NCBI RefSeq assembly: GCF_000150275.1
Contig: NW_002060943.1
Coordinates: 10,076,209 to 10,140,208, forward strand
Reading direction: 5' to 3'
Length of the DNA: 64,000 bases
Origin: Trichoplax adhaerens
Taxonomy: Eukaryota; Placozoa; Uniplacotomia; Trichoplacea; Trichoplacidae
Shown here: piece after piece, positions 13,537 to 33,580 of the stretch
How positions within the stretch are numbered: the first letter of the stretch is position 1
Layout of the letters: the number at the start of each line of letters is the position of its first letter
Translations under genes and position numbers: made by a program
Notes under the pieces: model-generated
The model's input: only the letters and a program-made list of their open reading frames with translations
Databases searched by the model: none
Told to the model about the DNA's origin: nothing

Positions 13537-14042
13537 CTACAATGGTATGTACTGTAAGTACAGTATACAGTTTTGGGTCTAGATCTTGAGGACCACTGAG
13601 CCCGTATCGATTTTTTCGGTGAGGTTCAGCCGTTCAGGTAGGTACCCTCTCTTTACTGTACAGTATTTCAGTACTGTACTATACTGTACAGTACTCATAC
13701 TGTACAGTACTGTACTGTACAGTATACTCTGTTCTTGCATGACACCGGACAGTGGACACTGAATAGTTGTATCAACATACTGTGCAGTGTACAGTATATA
13801 AAAAATTATTTAGCTCTCTATCTACAGTACTGTATATGATGGTACAAATTATAGTATTTTTACTGCATACGCAATTTTTACCTTAGTTCAAGCAATATTT
13901 TTTCCTTTTTTCTACGCTTGAAAACAAAATGAATTATGCTGTAGACTCAGTGAGTGTAGAGTACTGTACAGTACAATGTACTGTACTGTCCATGTGCTGT
14001 ACTGTACAAGGTCATACCAGTAAATTGTACAATACAGTACTG
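13537..14042. repeat. GTACW cluster upstream of PIGN
   Basis: Clustered GTACA/GTACT pentamers with the densest runs at 13656-13725 and 13960-14042, starting about 190 bp upstream of the PIGN start codon. The array is self-complementary, with mixed order of the two units. It lies in the divergent gap between PIGN and ENY2. Confidence 0.85.
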
Positions 14043-15170
14043 TTGCATGGACTACTTACTACAAGAAGGATTGGACCATAGAGTTAAGAAAAAAACATAC
14101 AGTAGAAGCGCCAACATTGCCTAACCCAGTATCACTCCCTCGGACAGGCGGACTTTTCTTACCGTAAACATCAAAAAATGCTTACTTAGTAATCCTTCCG
14201 TGTCTATTTTCTAAATCACTGGTACTAATTTAAATAACATCTACGATCTTCTATAACTGTTTCCAAGCAGAACTTATAACAGATAATAAGATTCAATGTA
14301 CAGTAATACAGTATTACTTGATTTAGAAAAAGTCACGTAATTTAATATCGATCGTCTCCATACTAAAGTACTATCATAACGAGGTGTTTGACATAATAGC
14401 CTGACGAGATAGATGTCTGTCCGTCCAAGAGTAATTAGTCCAGGTCAAGTCTTCTTCTAGTTGTCTATGACTATTATTGTACCGTACCTGACTGCGGTTG
14501 ACATCTAAATAGCTGCTTTGCTGCTAAGTTGGTTTTTTGGAGTATGATATACGGTTTCATTGGTATCGTATAGTAGAATGACCGAAAAAATGCTATTTTG
14601 TACTGACGGGGCCCGCCTGGTGTCCCTCTTTCTTTCCATTTGCACAGTACTAAGGGTTTTCAGATGTAGGCTGCAGTATAGCTGTCACATAGCATTTCTC
14701 ATCACGAATTCCAGTATACTGTACCACGGCTGCTTCTGTAAAGCAATATTCTAACTTAATCTGAACTTAAAACTGAAAGGCATTCCTTAGAGAAATGAGC
14801 TTGTAAGAATATTGACTTGCATAATTTACCTTTTAATAAGTTACTTTCTCCCTCGTCAAACTGACTATTAATTCTCGTTGTAATTTACTGTACACACTGT
14901 ACGGCATATCAATAAAATTGCAAACCGGTATACCGTCATGACTGACACAACACCTCTTACTAAATCGCTGAGGATTTCTAGTATACATACGAAATTCATT
15001 CGAGTTATTCGTCAACGTTTAATCTAATTTAACCAAGGCAGTAAAATACCGTACCAATATTTTACTTAACCTTTATAATCTATCTATTGAAATACATCAA
15101 CAGCAATCGTATTTTACGTTTCTAAGTGTGATGTTATATATACATGTATGTTCAATTGTGCATATTATAG
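14043..15170. other. Gap before ENY2, missing ENY2 first exon expected here
   Basis: No recognisable coding exon was found. The short upstream exon that must supply the ENY2 start codon should lie in this stretch or within 13.4-15.2 kb. It could not be chosen because it would encode only a few unconserved residues. Confidence 0.4.
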
Positions 15171-16328
15171 TAATGAAGATTCTGCAAGGGAGCTTCTGCA
15201 TAAGCAATTAATTGAATCTGGAGAAAAGGATCGGTAAGAAACAGGCAAATAGAAATATTTTAAGAACGAACTATATTTGTAATAAAACTATATATTGATG
15301 CTGCAGTATTGTAGCCAAAGATTACAATCTAGCATCGATCTACAGTACCTATAATATTAGATACTATATTGGTTTCTCTAGTAAGAATCAGCAGTACAAC
15401 TATACTGAGTCGGTACTACTGACTATCTTAGTAAATCGTTTCGCGGCTCTAATGTCACTGTACACTTTTTCTTGACGTCTAAATAGTGTACTATTCGCAT
15501 GCATTGCCTTATCTTTATATGCTATACATTTACAGTAAGTAATGCACTGTACTACTGCAGTATAAGTTAAGTTACGGACTACTATACTCATATATACGCT
15601 TATGGTGTATTTACAGTAGCAGTCCATCGTTAGCTTCAGTATCTTGATTTACTGACATTCACTTCAGTAATTTTTAAAATCTTACAAAATACATATACGC
15701 ATACGATATCTACTGGTACAACTATAAAAGCCTCTTAAATCTGGATATAACCCCTACTGTTGACTATGAATAGGTTAAAAGAATATTTATATGGCAAACT
15801 GGTTGAGGCTGGCTGGAAAAGTGATGTCATGGCATTATGCAGAGGTATAGTACTTCTCAATCAATTATAATTAACTATTAATAGATATACGCGTAAACAC
15901 TAGTGAAGGTTACTTTCGTGACTGACATTTAGCAATTATGTTACGGCTTTTCAGTTATAGTAAACTACAAATTTTTTTTTCAATATCAGATAATATAAAA
16001 GGAAGTGATGATCCAGACGCCGTTAAATTAGATGATCTAATTACTAAAATAACACCAAGAGCTAGAGGTACGCGAGCAGTGCTTTTCAGGATTCAAGTAA
16101 CAATTAGTTATCACATTTTCTCTAACAGAATTATTTTTTGCTATCAATGGTTGCTATATACGAGTATAATTTATTTCGAATTTAATAATCTGTAAAAATC
16201 CGTCATCAAACTAATGCTGAAATCGTAATTTATTAACTTTAACCCTAACAGCAATGGTACCGGATGAAGTAAAAAGGGAACTATTGCACAGAATTCGTAC
16301 CTACTTGGTCCAGCAATACAACTTATAA
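15171..16328 (+). CDS. ENY2: ENY2, transcription and mRNA export factor (5' end incomplete)
   Basis: Four phase-consistent exons: 15171-15233, 15774-15844, 15990-16067 and 16252-16328 (TAA). They encode about 95 aa; human ENY2 is 101 aa. Visible family segments are KQLIESGEKDRLKEYLYGKL, EAGWKSDVMALCR, KLDDLITKITPRARA and the C-terminal PDEVKRELLHRIRTYLVQQ. ENY2 (yeast Sus1) is a small helical protein shared by the SAGA deubiquitinase module and the TREX-2 mRNA export complex. Exon 1 here begins in phase, needing two bases from an upstream exon that carries the ATG and was not found. The gene is convergent with NSMAF and divergent from PIGN. One TACGCGTA lies in its second intron (15888-15895). 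Confidence 0.93.
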
Positions 16329-17065
16329 ATAGTGCAGTGACATTAAATTTTTTATTATCAATTGTTTATTATTTACCGTGAAAGATGTTCAATAATAAAC
16401 TCATGTAAATCCTTCAGTGACATTAGTACATATACTTCTGTATTCCGTATTTTACAAATTTGCGCTTATTTATGTATTCTAAAAAATAGAGCAGTAAATA
16501 ATTCATACTGCTATCTTTTTCTTCAACGCAAATTATCATAGTAGTTTGGTAAGATATTTATGTATGTTGCCTAATTGATTCATCTAACTTATGACAAGGA
16601 ACAGTAAATTTACAGGCTTTGTCGAATGTCAAATAGGAAATTATGTAATTAAGTAATATGAATTAGGTTTTCGCTTATTGAGTATAATAAATTAAGAAAG
16701 TCTCATAGTACCACACTATTGAACAACTATAGAATAAGTGTAAAGAAAACGTTAACAAAAGCGATCGTAAAACTAAAGAATGAGAACCATACGAATTGTT
16801 TGCTACTGTCAGATATGAAAAAGTACGGTATAACTGCTTTGAAAGAGCTATATTTCATGCAACGAATTTATGGATGTCGCTTAAGAATTACATACAACAC
16901 TAGTCCATACATGACTGTATAAATCAAGATATTATAATAAATTCACAATCTACGCTCCAAAACAAAGTGTGTATTATAAGCTTTATATCGAATGTTATTT
17001 GATGATATATAAAATATATGAGTAACATACTTTACAAGCAACCGAGCGAAAAACGCTTGAATTCA
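16329..17065. other. Convergent gap ENY2/NSMAF, no gene seen
   Basis: About 740 bp between two 3' ends. A 67-aa ORF at 16719-16922 has no recognisable motif and is judged accidental. There is no GTACW array, unlike the divergent gaps. Confidence 0.5.
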
Positions 17066-25124
<8,059 letters not shown>

Positions 25125-25180
25125 GATCGATGCCCAGACTCACAATAAGTGCGTCAAACCCTTTTAAACTTAACTAAAAG

Positions 25181-25540
25181 CACAGTGTACAGTACTGTAC
25201 TGTACACTGTATAGTATAGTGTTCTACTGTACTGTATACTGTATGTAAGCGTTAGCGATTGACGAACGGGTCATACCACTGTTTCTGGCAACTCATGGAT
25301 GTACTGTAAGTACTTACTGCACTATACTGTACTGTACTGTACTGTACTGTACAGTACGTGTATGTAACATGCAGTGCAGTATGTACAGTACGACACTGTA
25401 GCGTTCGCAAAGCATCAAAATTACGGGTCAAGACATTAAGGTGTACTGTACAGTACTGTACAGTAGTTAGTGAAATACTACAGTATCGTACAGTACAGTG
25501 TACTGTAATAGCGTATACTGTACAATACAGTACAGTATGT
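25181..25540. repeat. GTACW cluster upstream of NSMAF
   Basis: Dense mixed GTACA/GTACT array starting about 57 bp upstream of the NSMAF ATG, with clean runs at 25189-25212, 25325-25356 and 25441-25535. Small satellite patches continue to about 25778. It is self-complementary along its whole length. Confidence 0.87.
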
Positions 25541-26722
25541 CACCACCTCCACCACTGCACCGTATGCGGGCCATACTAGGCCTGTCACACTTTCGGTTAA
25601 TACGGTACAATTACAATATAGTAACATTAAAAAAGAACGAGAGGAAACTGGCTGCTAAGTTGGTTTCGCCAGGGGCTCCTACAGAACACACAAGACTTTC
25701 ATGGGTGAAATCGTTTCTGTAACTAGATGTGCAGCATAATGGCGTATATATCATATACACTGTACAGTACTATACAGTAGGTGCACATCAGCCCTTCTGT
25801 ACGTAGACAGCATCATTACTAATCTCGTTACAGCCAATATACTGTATAATCTATTAATTAATTAATTATAGACTACTAGTATTGTAGAAGACCTGAACAG
25901 ACCTATACTCGTATTCATCGATTTACGATTATCGTTCGAGATATGCGTACTGTGATCCAATTAACCCAAAGATGTACGCGTGCATTAGGTAAAGAATTTT
26001 ATGATCATTATTGCAGTACGTTTGTGTTTACCAATAATGTAGTGTACCTTCAATATTTGCTTAGAACTCCTTAAGTTTTTAAGTCAACGTGTTCAATTTA
26101 GTTACTTAGACATTATTCATTCTAATGTTATTTAAGAAATAATCCAACACTACAGCCGTATGTAATGCATTAATCAGTTACCGAATAAAGTTGTTGCTAT
26201 CATTCAGTCTGTTAAATTATGGCCAAACTTTTAAATATTGGCAACGTGTATAATTAAGAATGCAAGTTTTAAGCGGCATTATATGACTAAATAAATCATT
26301 TGTAAGTAATTATCGCAAAATTTGGATAATCATGTTATCAGAAATGTAAGATATGTTCTGTATTGGATGTGCGCATAAATTGCTTATCGACATTTATTTT
26401 TCTACAACGGTTTCTTTGCTGATACGACTCCTAGTAACACAGTAGCATTAGTTATTTAATAAAATCGTATTGGATAATAAATGTGTCACAATTTATTTTT
26501 TAATGGATAGATTACGATGTTTTGAACACTATCAGTGCCATCCATCAGCTTAGATTAAGATACAGTTAACCCTGTAATAAATCCCATTAAATAAATATAA
26601 CCAACTGAATTATATCACTAACTTACTGAATTATCATATTTTAGTCTAGTTTATCCCACATACACATAGCTCATATCGTGGTAACAACTGTGAACACTTA
26701 ATATGTCTCTTATTGCAATATC
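25541..26722. other. Spacer between NSMAF 5' end and desaturase 3' end
   Basis: No coding exon recognised. The GTACW signal fades after about 25780 and is absent from 25.8 to 26.7 kb, the part nearer to the desaturase 3' end. Confidence 0.5.
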
Positions 26723-28016
26723 TTAATAATCAAACTGTATACTAGATTTTCCGGTCCTATTAATCCTTCTCTTAATCGCTTCTGCGGATACTTTACGCCT
26801 ATTACTAGCTAGACCAAGCCAAGCACATGCATCAATAAATAATGTTGTAAAGTTTAAAAATCGAAATTCGCTAGCAGAATAGTCATGCGGAAATGTATGA
26901 TGGTAGTTATGAAAACCTTCACCAATTGCTGCAAAAGAAACAGCCCAATTTTCGACAGGCTGGATATAACGATCGTAAGGTCGCATTCCCCAAAGGTGGG
27001 CAAAGCTATTAACGGACCATGTAGCATGGAGAAGAGCCGTATAGCGAAAAACAACAGCTACAAAAAAGGAATTGCTATAACTTTCATTCCATAGTAGCAC
27101 CGGCACCATCATTGGTATCAATAACCAAAAGAGAAAGAGAGTCAAACGATAGTACCTATAACATTAACATGGATAGATAAAAAATTTAGACACAAACGAA
27201 ATGCCAATAATTACTGAGTTAAGATTTTACGTAGTAATAATTATATTAACAGATAAATGCCTGCAGAGATAAACGTGTACCTGTGCTGAAACATGACAAT
27301 TCTATCATTATACAAATCTTGTAAATTGATATTTTTTCCTTTCGCCAAAACCTCCGGATGCTTCCTTACCATCAACCAACCAATATGACTGAAAAAGAAT
27401 CCTCGCTTAGAGTTATGAGGGTCAGCATCTGTCTCAGAATATTTATGATGAACTCTGTGATCTCTGCTCCAATGTAAAATGCTATCTTGAAGGCCTACAG
27501 AATTACAAATCATGAGAAAAATACGTAATGGAATCGTCGCCCTATAAGTCCTGAAAAAAAATGTTGGGTACAATTAATAAAATTTAAGTACTAAGAAACT
27601 GTTTCTTGTAATCTGTAGTATTTAATTAAACACACAGCATCGTACTATTAATACACCATCAACCAGTAAGCCGCACTACCGACCATTTATCATCATACTA
27701 CAACTGTTACATATACTGTTTACTAAGATAGAATAACTATAAATCAGTCACTCAACCTATGGGTCCACAGGCGGTGAGCTCCAGCAGTTACACCAAGCGC
27801 TCCGAGTATATATAGCGACAGCGCCCAAAGCAATGTCCATGTCTGAGCATAAGGAACGAGACATGCTCCTTTAAAAGCTAAGATATGTAGTATTGATATC
27901 CTGACAACGCTTCTCCAAATAATTTGACGTTTGTACGCAATTTTTTTCTCTTCTACTTGCTCACTTTTATCTTCAACTTCAGTGATTAGGGAGGTCAACG
28001 GTACTTGCGGTGGCAT
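26723..28016 (-). CDS. SCD: Stearoyl-CoA (acyl-CoA delta-9) desaturase
   Basis: Three exons: 28016-27757, 27550-27281 and 27155-26723. They join in phase to 320 aa; human SCD is 359 aa, the difference lying in the N-terminus. Three histidine boxes are intact: HRLWTH (exon 1), DHRVHHK with the following TDADPHNSKRGFFFSHIGW (exon 2), and GEGFHNYHHTFPHDY (exon 3). The extra iron-ligand context NSFAHLWG is also present. Four membrane helices fit the pattern, for example WTLLWALSLYILGALG. The enzyme introduces the delta-9 double bond into acyl-CoA at the ER membrane using O2, cytochrome b5 and a di-iron centre. The start was chosen as the ATG giving MPPQVPLTS; an in-frame ATG lies 13 codons upstream, inside a GTACW-like stretch, and is less likely. 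Confidence 0.96.
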
Positions 28017-28436
28017 GATCGAAAGTGATGTACAGTACTGCAGCGGCAATAACAAATTACTTAGCTAACATTTAACGTAGCAAAATCATTTGTATGGCTT
28101 TTACAAAATTATTATTGACAGTTTCAAGTTACACCATTTTGCACGTACTGTATTCCATCAACTAATCGTTATTCATAAATACTAAATCATTAAATCATGT
28201 AATAGGTTTAGTATAAATCGATTTACAGCACACTATATCAAGTCTGTACTGTAAGTTTGGATAAGTTAAGTTTTAAGCTTTAATCAGCAAGCAACATTAT
28301 CAACGAAATTGAGAAAACATGTTCCCAAAAGTCATCGCCGTTAATCAATGGTTATAAATAAATAAATTAAATTACAATTGCTGTATTATGTTATAATCAT
28401 AATTGGATGATACTGTGCAGCTAGGCATGAGCTTAA

Positions 28437-28964
28437 AAATACTGTACAGTACTGTAGTAGCTAGCAAAAACCTGCTACTACAGTACTGTACTGTACTGTA
28501 TACAGTACTTTCAATTCTATGATGTGAGATAAACACTACGAGAACTGTGATTAACCGAGTTATCGCACAGCACAAGTACTGTACTGTACGGTACTGTACA
28601 GTAGTGGGCCAATTACATGTCCAAATACTGTATACTGTAGCGAACAGACAGGTAGACGCATGTACAGTACACTGTACATTTAAAATGTACAGTACACTAT
28701 TGTACAGTATTCTATTTACATATTTTGCATAAATTACAGTACTTTGCTACAGACAATGCACAGTATTAGTAGGACAGCTTATGTACTGTATTGCAGTAAA
28801 CGAAGTGTAGGAAGTAATTTATGCAAAATGGTTAGGGCTAATGTAATGTACTGTACAGTACTGTACACTCAGTACGCAATAGCTGCCAAGTAAAAGCTCA
28901 CATTTACTGTACTGTACAGTACAGTACAGTACGGTACACATACAGTATGTACAGAAAAGCCTCC
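28437..28964. repeat. GTACW cluster upstream of the desaturase
   Basis: Series of GTACA/GTACT runs (28439-28455, 28480-28508, 28575-28603, 28660-28710, 28846-28870, 28906-28952) starting about 420 bp upstream of the desaturase ATG. A short run also lies directly at the start (28029-28042). Confidence 0.85.
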
Positions 28965-28969
28965 AAGTT

Positions 28970-29004
28970 AAATTTTATTTTATTTTATTTATTTTATTAT
29001 TTTA
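28970..29004. repeat. TTTTA-type microsatellite
   Basis: Imperfect run of TTTTA/TTTA units at the edge of a GTACW cluster. Confidence 0.8.
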
Positions 29005-29570
29005 CTGTTAATAATTTATATATCTATACAGTACTGTACATGTAGTCAAGATTAGCCAAAACATAAAAACAAATTACTATTTTAGAGCTAATTTTCTAGT
29101 TTGTTACATTTACTGTGCTGTACTGCATGTTTTTTTAAGCTGTTAACTTTCATATAGTATTCAATATGTACAGTACTGTAGTTCCAAAAAATTTTATCCA
29201 TTGCCATTACGATATAGCATAGCATACCATAAAACATTGCTTGAATATTCAATTTTTTGGCGTTGTTACCGTTGTCTATGTAACGTATATTCGTATGTTG
29301 ACTAATATTGTACTGAACTGTGCTGATATAATGACTAAGTATCGTTATAAAAATAAAATATTTTGGCATAATATGTGACTAGTAATTAACCTATGGTAAC
29401 TTACCGGAACGGGTTAGCAAGAAAGCCTACAACGATCTTCGGCACACAAGAAAGTGTAACGTCTATATGACTGACTGTGTCTTCTGTGCTCTTCAATCTT
29501 CACACACTCCGATTAAATGAGGAATTAACAACTGTGCCGCACTACTATATCGAAAATGACCCATGTGTGT

Positions 29571-30146
29571 ACAGTATTCTACTGTACTGTACAGTACAGT
29601 ACAACAATTGCGATCATACTGTACGTTGTACAGTACTGTACTGTAGAATACTCGCTCGCACAGTACAGTACGGTACAGTACAGTATGTACTGTATGATTT
29701 AAAGACGATTCCTTTTAATTATTTAATTAATTAGTGGTTTAATTAACATTTAAATGAGACATTAAAACAATAGGAGAAATAAATGAAGGGTAAATGAATA
29801 GTGAATACTGTACTGTACTGTAGTACGTACGCACTGTACCGCAAGCTTTAGTCCACTTTCGGTAGATTTTACTGTTCTTCACTGCAATGCCGTATACAGT
29901 ATATATTAAATGTGCAAACTGTATTAAACCTCAAACTTTAAAAAATGCACCTTAGCTATGAACGAGTAGTAATGCTGTTGCACTTATTAACAGTACCGTA
30001 CAGCAGCAGCAGCGTTCTCCTCTCACAGTGCTAGTGTACAGACTATTCAGCAGGTTGACTGCCGACGGCAAACAGGTGTCACGTTGCAAGATGGTAGTAC
30101 TGTATACTGTGTACAGTATAGTATAGTACAGTACAGTACTGTACCA
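29571..30146. repeat. GTACW clusters in the desaturase-VAP spacer (first block)
   Basis: Runs at 29578-29606, 29625-29645, 29658-29692, 29806-29826 and 30098-30146, separated by ordinary AT-rich DNA. A CAG run (30003-30013) sits between them. No gene start is known nearby, so this block may mark an unrecognised promoter or simply be repeat spread. Confidence 0.8.
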
Positions 30147-30377
30147 TTAGTTTCCTTTGTTTTGTACTTTACCATTATTACCATTAACTGTCATTAATTT
30201 AGAACTCAGAATTCTCGTATCTTTACTGGTATGCCAAATTCACCTGATTGTACAGCGACCAATCAATGCAATAGCCATGATGATGATGTTAAGCCACGTG
30301 AATGATGATGGCCAATAATAAGAAGAAGAATTACAGCACTGTAAGCTCAGCAGATTTTGCAGACTTTTACCGCGTAA

Positions 30378-30510
30378 CTGTACAGTACTGTACACTGTAG
30401 GTAATATACTGTACGGTACAGTACAGTACAGTACAGTACAGTACAGTACTGTACTGTACACTGTAGGTAATATACTGTACTGTACGGTACTGTACTGTGC
30501 ACTGTAATCG
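30378..30510. repeat. Longest GTACW array, with a local duplication
   Basis: The longest uninterrupted run in the window (30411-30460, mostly GTACA units then GTACT). A flanking word, CACTGTAGGTAATATACTGT, occurs on both sides (about 30393-30412 and 30460-30479), showing a local tandem duplication of about 67 bp. Confidence 0.87.
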
Positions 30511-30644
30511 TACGAATCACACGTCTGAGCCAGCCATACTACTACTATACTGTATGTTGACCGGCTTGACCCGACGCTTTGCTTTGCAGTGTCTTTAACA
30601 TCTTGAATACGCGTACAGTACATCATATTCCCGTACTGTCTAAT

Positions 30645-30932
30645 AAGGGACTACTCGAACGAGAAGGTAGGGATTATAGCTGCTAAAAATGTGGAGGTCG
30701 ACTTTTTGTAGCCATTTTACAGTACGCTAAAAAGAGCAGCCTACGACTGTAAGCGTGCATCTTACTGTACAAAAACCAAGCTGGCAGCTACTGTAAAATG
30801 ACCAGCAAAAAAAAGTCGGCCTCGACATCCCTGTATCTGTACAGTGTACACTGTACAGTACTGTACAGTACTGTATAGCCAACGATCGCGTCCTGTCCTG
30901 TCCCCCCTTTCTCTTCTTTCGAGTAGTCCCTG
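30645..30932. mobile_element. Second MITE copy with hAT-like ends, containing GTACW DNA
   Basis: About 288 bp. The left end is AGGGACTACTCGAA and the right end is TTCGAGTAGTCCCTG, exact partners apart from the first base. These are the same ends as the element at 12392-12608. The flanks GTCTAATA (left) and ATCTAATA (right) match at 7 of 8 positions, which fits an 8-bp hAT-type target duplication. Complementarity extends imperfectly inwards for tens of bases. It holds a GTACW run (30838-30868). There is no transposase ORF. Confidence 0.75.
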
Positions 30933-31251
30933 ATCTAATATACGTACTGTACACTGTACAGTACAGTACTGTTACAGTGATGATTGTAGTGATAAAGCTA
31001 AATTTAGTGCAAAAATGCTGCTAAAAATTAATACAACCATAAATAAATTAAATTAAATTTAAGTAATTTCTTGTTAACTGTATTTCAGTTTTGCATTTAG
31101 TCGTACATCCTACAAATTACACAATCACTCTTACTCTAAGAAAGATATACTGTATCATCTTTTAATGCACATACGTTGAGTATTTGACATCAGCATGACT
31201 GGTCCTAAAGGTCACCAGCATGTGATGCTCCATGCTTCGCATTGAGTACGA

Positions 31252-31914
31252 CGTACAGTACAGTATATTGTTAAGATATGACTACAGTACTGTACTGTAT
31301 ATAGCCGAGTCAAGGATATGTAGTTACTGTTAAATGTTATCATATCTTCATGTTTTAGTGGCTAGTGCCATAAATATGTCGAGTGTCTGTAACTTTGTCA
31401 CCTTTTAAATTAAATTAAATCACAGATTAAAATTAATAGAAAAATTGCGTTTTTTCGTGTACTGTACAAGTCCATCCTCCATATAATGGAGGATGTGGTA
31501 CCAAACAGCCCAAGCTGCACTGTATATCGGCGACTTTCCATCTTGCAAATAAATTGAAACAACGATATTTCATTACAACGGATATATGGAGATAGGATCG
31601 AAATTTCGTATGAGGACAATTCTAGGATTGTCTGGACAGTCCTAGCCCTGGGATGATTAATTTTGGTGTTTGACCATAATTCCTATGTACAAGTACAGTA
31701 CAACGGATATATGCATATACACACACACTTATAGCATTGACACGAAAAATCGGGCCTGGCTGTCAATTTTGTCAAAATCCCCTTTCTCTGCTAGGCAGTG
31801 TACAGTAAAATGAAGTATCGTAAATTATTCCAAATCAGACTTAATGTAAGAATATGTCCCCTAATTATATTTATTGTACGCGTAAAATACTGTACTGTAC
31901 TGTACAGTACAGTA
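31252..31914. repeat. Scattered GTACW runs
   Basis: Runs at 31252-31265, 31284-31300 and 31889-31914 in otherwise plain AT-rich DNA, far from any recognised start codon. Confidence 0.7.
31474..31496. repeat. Perfect 10-bp hairpin
   Basis: CATCCTCCAT and ATGGAGGATG are exact reverse complements around a 3-base loop. It is G+C-richer than its surroundings and outside any gene model. Confidence 0.75.
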
Positions 31915-31991
31915 AAAAGCGGATAATGAATCATGATACTGTGTACTCGTATATACGTAGTGCAACATGTACAAACATGTTATACTGTACT

Positions 31992-32309
31992 GTACTTGTA
32001 GCGGTTTTAGTTAGTTAAGTCTTCATTAATTACACAGTACACGGTATAAAGTTACTGAACCTCTGACAGGTCTACTGAGTACGACAAATGGTAATACTAT
32101 CTGTTAAATGAGCACATTATCGTAAACCGTCAGCAAAGCGACGGGAGTTTGCGCTAGTATATATTGTACATCAAACGTTGTACTTGTAACGGTTTCAGTT
32201 AAGTCTTCATTTGAGTGCCTATCCTGCTCCTTACTCTTTTTACATGTACAGTACAACCGTCGTAACTGGTCTCTTATCCAGTGATTATATATATTGTACA
32301 TCAAACGTT
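31992..32309. repeat. Local duplications in spacer
   Basis: Two words are each present twice. One is a GTACTTGTA-CGGTTT-AGTT-AAGTCTTCATT segment near 31992-32028 and 32180-32212. The other is ATATTGTACATCAAACGTT, ending at 32179 and 32309. They indicate a recent local duplication in non-coding DNA. Confidence 0.75.
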
Positions 32310-33580
32310 ATCATACTATACTATCTATCCCTAATACCTTAATATGGTGTTCATATCTAAAGCATACCAAGTCATAAGCAACACATCGAATACTATGAAC
32401 CACACGACTGTACATATAATGACGTATACCGTCACAATACTACGTAGCTACATCTCTCGTTCCACTCAGTACGAACAAATCATTGATCCCATTAAAGTCA
32501 TGAACTACTTTCTTCTAGTAATGCCACATATACGAGTTGGAATATCTTGAACAGTTTCAATGAGGATAGTGGTTCTGCTTTTACTCACCTCCTATCATTA
32601 ATAGTAATTTAAATACATGTTATGCTGTTTACTGTTTAATTTAACACTAACAACAGTGAACACATAACTACGCATACGCGTAGTTCCATAGAAACGATTT
32701 CCTTTCACTTTAAATATCTATACAGTAGTATGGGTATACGAGCACAGCACCCACTAAGAATGTGATACTATGAATAACTGACTGCAAGCTTCAATTTACA
32801 CTTACACTTACATTGCTAGCCTTAGGATAACAAACTTTGTTGTTCTTACATGGTACTAGAAAAATGTTTATTTGAAGCTAATATTTACTACATTACGTGG
32901 TTATTTAACGACATACAAACTAAACGGTAATAATACAGTATCATGTTAATAATTACATCTACACGATATTTCTATGGCACTACGACATAATACAGTACTG
33001 TTACTACAGTAGCAGAGTACTGTATCATACGTTTCATTTCGGTGTTTTTAATATAGCGGATAAATTATATAAAGCAATAGAATGTATAATATCGACTCAT
33101 AATATTCAAGATAGTTCTTTATCCTGCTACGCATCACTGACTATACAAAAATAAATCCTAAAATGCTCAAATAAGTTCTTTCGTTAATGTAAGCCAGCTC
33201 TATAATTGTGCCAAAAATTATTTAAGAAATATCATGAGTTTAGATAAATACAACATCAACATAATCTGATACATATCGAACGATCATTAATGTTAACAAT
33301 AGCCACTTCTGTTTTACTACAGCTCAGTATATAATATATTGATCCACAACGTAAGAGATAAGTTTAATAGTAAAATATACCTGTACAGAATATATAATTT
33401 AATTCGCTATTGCAATACAGGCTACATTAGTACCATACAACACTGCAGATTGCTAAAGAATTGCATCTCTTTAAGATCATTTTTACGTTCCTTAATCAAA
33501 AGCGTGACGTTAGCAACCATTGAGAATAAATCGCTAAGCAGCTTTTGCTGCATCAGGATATCTTTCATCCATAGTTCTCT
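32310..33580. other. 3' flank of VAP, no gene seen
   Basis: No recognisable exon. The plus-strand ORF at 33339-33635 is antisense to the VAP last exon and its 3' UTR. One TACGCGTA lies at 32675-32682, and GTACW words are sparse. Confidence 0.5.

Noticed and set aside
16719-16922. 67-aa plus-strand ORF between ENY2 and NSMAF
   Set aside because: Lacks known motifs, lies in a convergent gap and is within chance expectation.
25358-25579. ORFs of 70-130 aa rich in Tyr-Cys-Thr-Val across the GTACW clusters (also 30240-30626, 36599-36931, 52303-52614, 28372-28732)
   Set aside because: GTACW repeats contain no stop codon in any of their frames, so long ORFs arise automatically. The peptides are repeat translations with no family motif or splice context.
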